Positions 63,248 through 64,000 of a stretch of DNA of 64,000 nt are shown piece by piece. Numbering within the stretch: position 1 is the stretch's first letter; every line of letters begins with the position of its first letter. This DNA comes from Bacillus sp. 123MFChir2 (GTDB lineage Bacteria > Bacillota > Bacilli > Bacillales > Bacillaceae_G): positions 1 through 64,000 of the forward strand of contig NZ_KB910929.1 of NCBI RefSeq assembly GCF_000383235.1. The letters run 5' to 3'. Under the pieces are notes generated by a model, which was not told the origin of the DNA, ran no database searches, and worked only from the letters and a program-made list of their open reading frames with translations. The position numbers and the translations under genes were made by a program.

Positions 63248-63371
63248 AATCTACCTCCTCTTTTTATTGTGATTTATTTTAAATAACATATTTTTCAGAA
63301 AAAAACAGGGTGTACGGTCTCGCGCAGCAAATATAGTACAATGTAGAAAAATAATCCAGGAGGACGTTTGT

Positions 63372-64000
63372 ATGCTGTCAAAGGGTGAGGAACGAATTTT
63401 ACAGGATCTAAAAAGCTGGGAGCAGCAACTGGTGCAACACGAATCAACGGATTTTCAGCAAATGTTTGATAAATGGTTAAATCGTACATTTTCGAGGCTG
63501 CCAGAGAAGAAACGAAATGATTTTTTTTCGAAAGCAGATGAATGGCTCTTTCATTTACATGCGTTCATGCAAAGCTCGCAGTCACAGCTCGATGCACGCG
63601 GGAGGATTTTGGGGGCGGCGCGTGTGTTTGATGATTCTATTGAACATATTGAAGAAATGAGAGAACTATCCATTCATCAATTAACATACATAGCAGAACA
63701 ACAAACAGCTCGTCATCGTTTATATTCTTTCGTGCAAGGAGGTATAACAGGAATTGGCGGCTTTTTATTATTAAGTACAGATTTCCCTGTATTGATTGCT
63801 TTAAATGTGAAAGCCGTGCAGCTTATCACCACATCATTTGGCCATGATGTGAATAAACCGTATGAAATGATGTTAGCGTTAAAAGTGTTTCATGCGGCTA
63901 TATTGCCAGCGCATTTGCAGCAGTATGCTTGGTATAACTTACTGCAAGAGTTAGAGCAAGAAGAAGCAGCTCCATTCTTTTATGAGGGAGAAGAGGAAGT
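63372..64000 (+). CDS. EcsC-family protein, N-terminal part (runs off window)
   Basis: ATG follows CCAGGAGGACG. The frame is open for 209 codons to the window end. GGITGIGGFLLLSTDFPVLIALNVKAVQLITTSFGHDVNKPYEMMLALKVF is the EcsC-domain glycine-rich region (residues about 121-171); a helical N-terminal part precedes it. Function of EcsC proteins outside the ABC exporter operon is unclear. Incomplete. Confidence 0.8.
   Translation, partial: MLSKGEERILQDLKSWEQQLVQHESTDFQQMFDKWLNRTFSRLPEKKRNDFFSKADEWLFHLHAFMQSSQSQLDARGRILGAARVFDDSIEHIEEMRELSIHQLTYIAEQQTARHRLYSFVQGGITGIGGFLLLSTDFPVLIALNVKAVQLITTSFGHDVNKPYEMMLALKVFHAAILPAHLQQYAWYNLLQELEQEEAAPFFYEGEEE

Overview
The window is chromosomal DNA from a member of the Bacillus cereus group. 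Gene content and order point there: acuABC divergent from acsA, a T-box-tyrS unit, convergent rpsD, refZ, ezrA, cysteine desulfurase-thiI, an alpha/beta SASP gene, gerW-tpx-ytxK-ackA. So do low GC, GGAGG-type ribosome binding sites and two families of dispersed structured repeats, one of which looks like bcr1. The species cannot be fixed from the sequence alone.

Layout. 1-2.1 kb: tail of an IS4-type transposase, small orphan genes, a histidine phosphatase and a VOC protein. 2.5-12.4 kb: a complete trans-4-hydroxyproline catabolic regulon. A sigma-54 activator sits between two groups of structural genes. A FAD subunit and two iron-sulfur subunits of D-hydroxyproline dehydrogenase run left. The DAO-type subunit, a hydroxyproline epimerase, a cysteine-less epimerase paralogue, a DapA-family deaminase and an aldehyde dehydrogenase run right. 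Three -24/-12 elements are visible, and the third lies inside a repeat copy. 12.8-20.7 kb: accessory and housekeeping genes: an MFS pump with its MarR repressor and two matching operators, PepF-like peptidase, aminoglycoside phosphotransferase-like kinase, methyltransferase, GNAT, a lone gene framed by 27-bp inverted repeats, and a cytidine deaminase gene broken by an in-frame TAG.

21-38 kb is mostly core: M29 aminopeptidase, ytxG-ytxJ-aroA-ccpA, mscL, two alpha/beta hydrolases, acuABC/acsA, a LysE exporter, an ECF sigma operon, T-box-tyrS and an unusually short MscS channel. 38.7-44.2 kb is the most interesting part: an AT-rich, tightly coupled four-gene operon inserted between tyrS/mscS and rpsD. 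It encodes a PaaK-like adenylate-forming ligase, two different circularly permuted ATP-grasp proteins and a MATE exporter. It has the make-up of a small NRPS-independent pathway that joins acids and amines by amide bonds and exports the product; I know of no described system with this exact set. A 50-residue peptide gene follows it.

44.5-64 kb returns to core genes: rpsD, a Met gamma-lyase-like enzyme, a frameshifted free-methionine-sulfoxide reductase gene, refZ, ezrA, cysteine desulfurase, thiI, ssp, an acyl-CoA synthetase, a 2'-5' RNA ligase-like protein, an amidohydrolase, NAD kinase, ytfI-gerW, tpx, ytxK, ackA, a NUDIX hydrolase and the start of an EcsC-family gene. Nine copies of repeat family A and at least six of family B are scattered through intergenic spaces. 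One A copy is an internal deletion that reveals terminal inverted repeats; one B copy carries a nested hairpin module.
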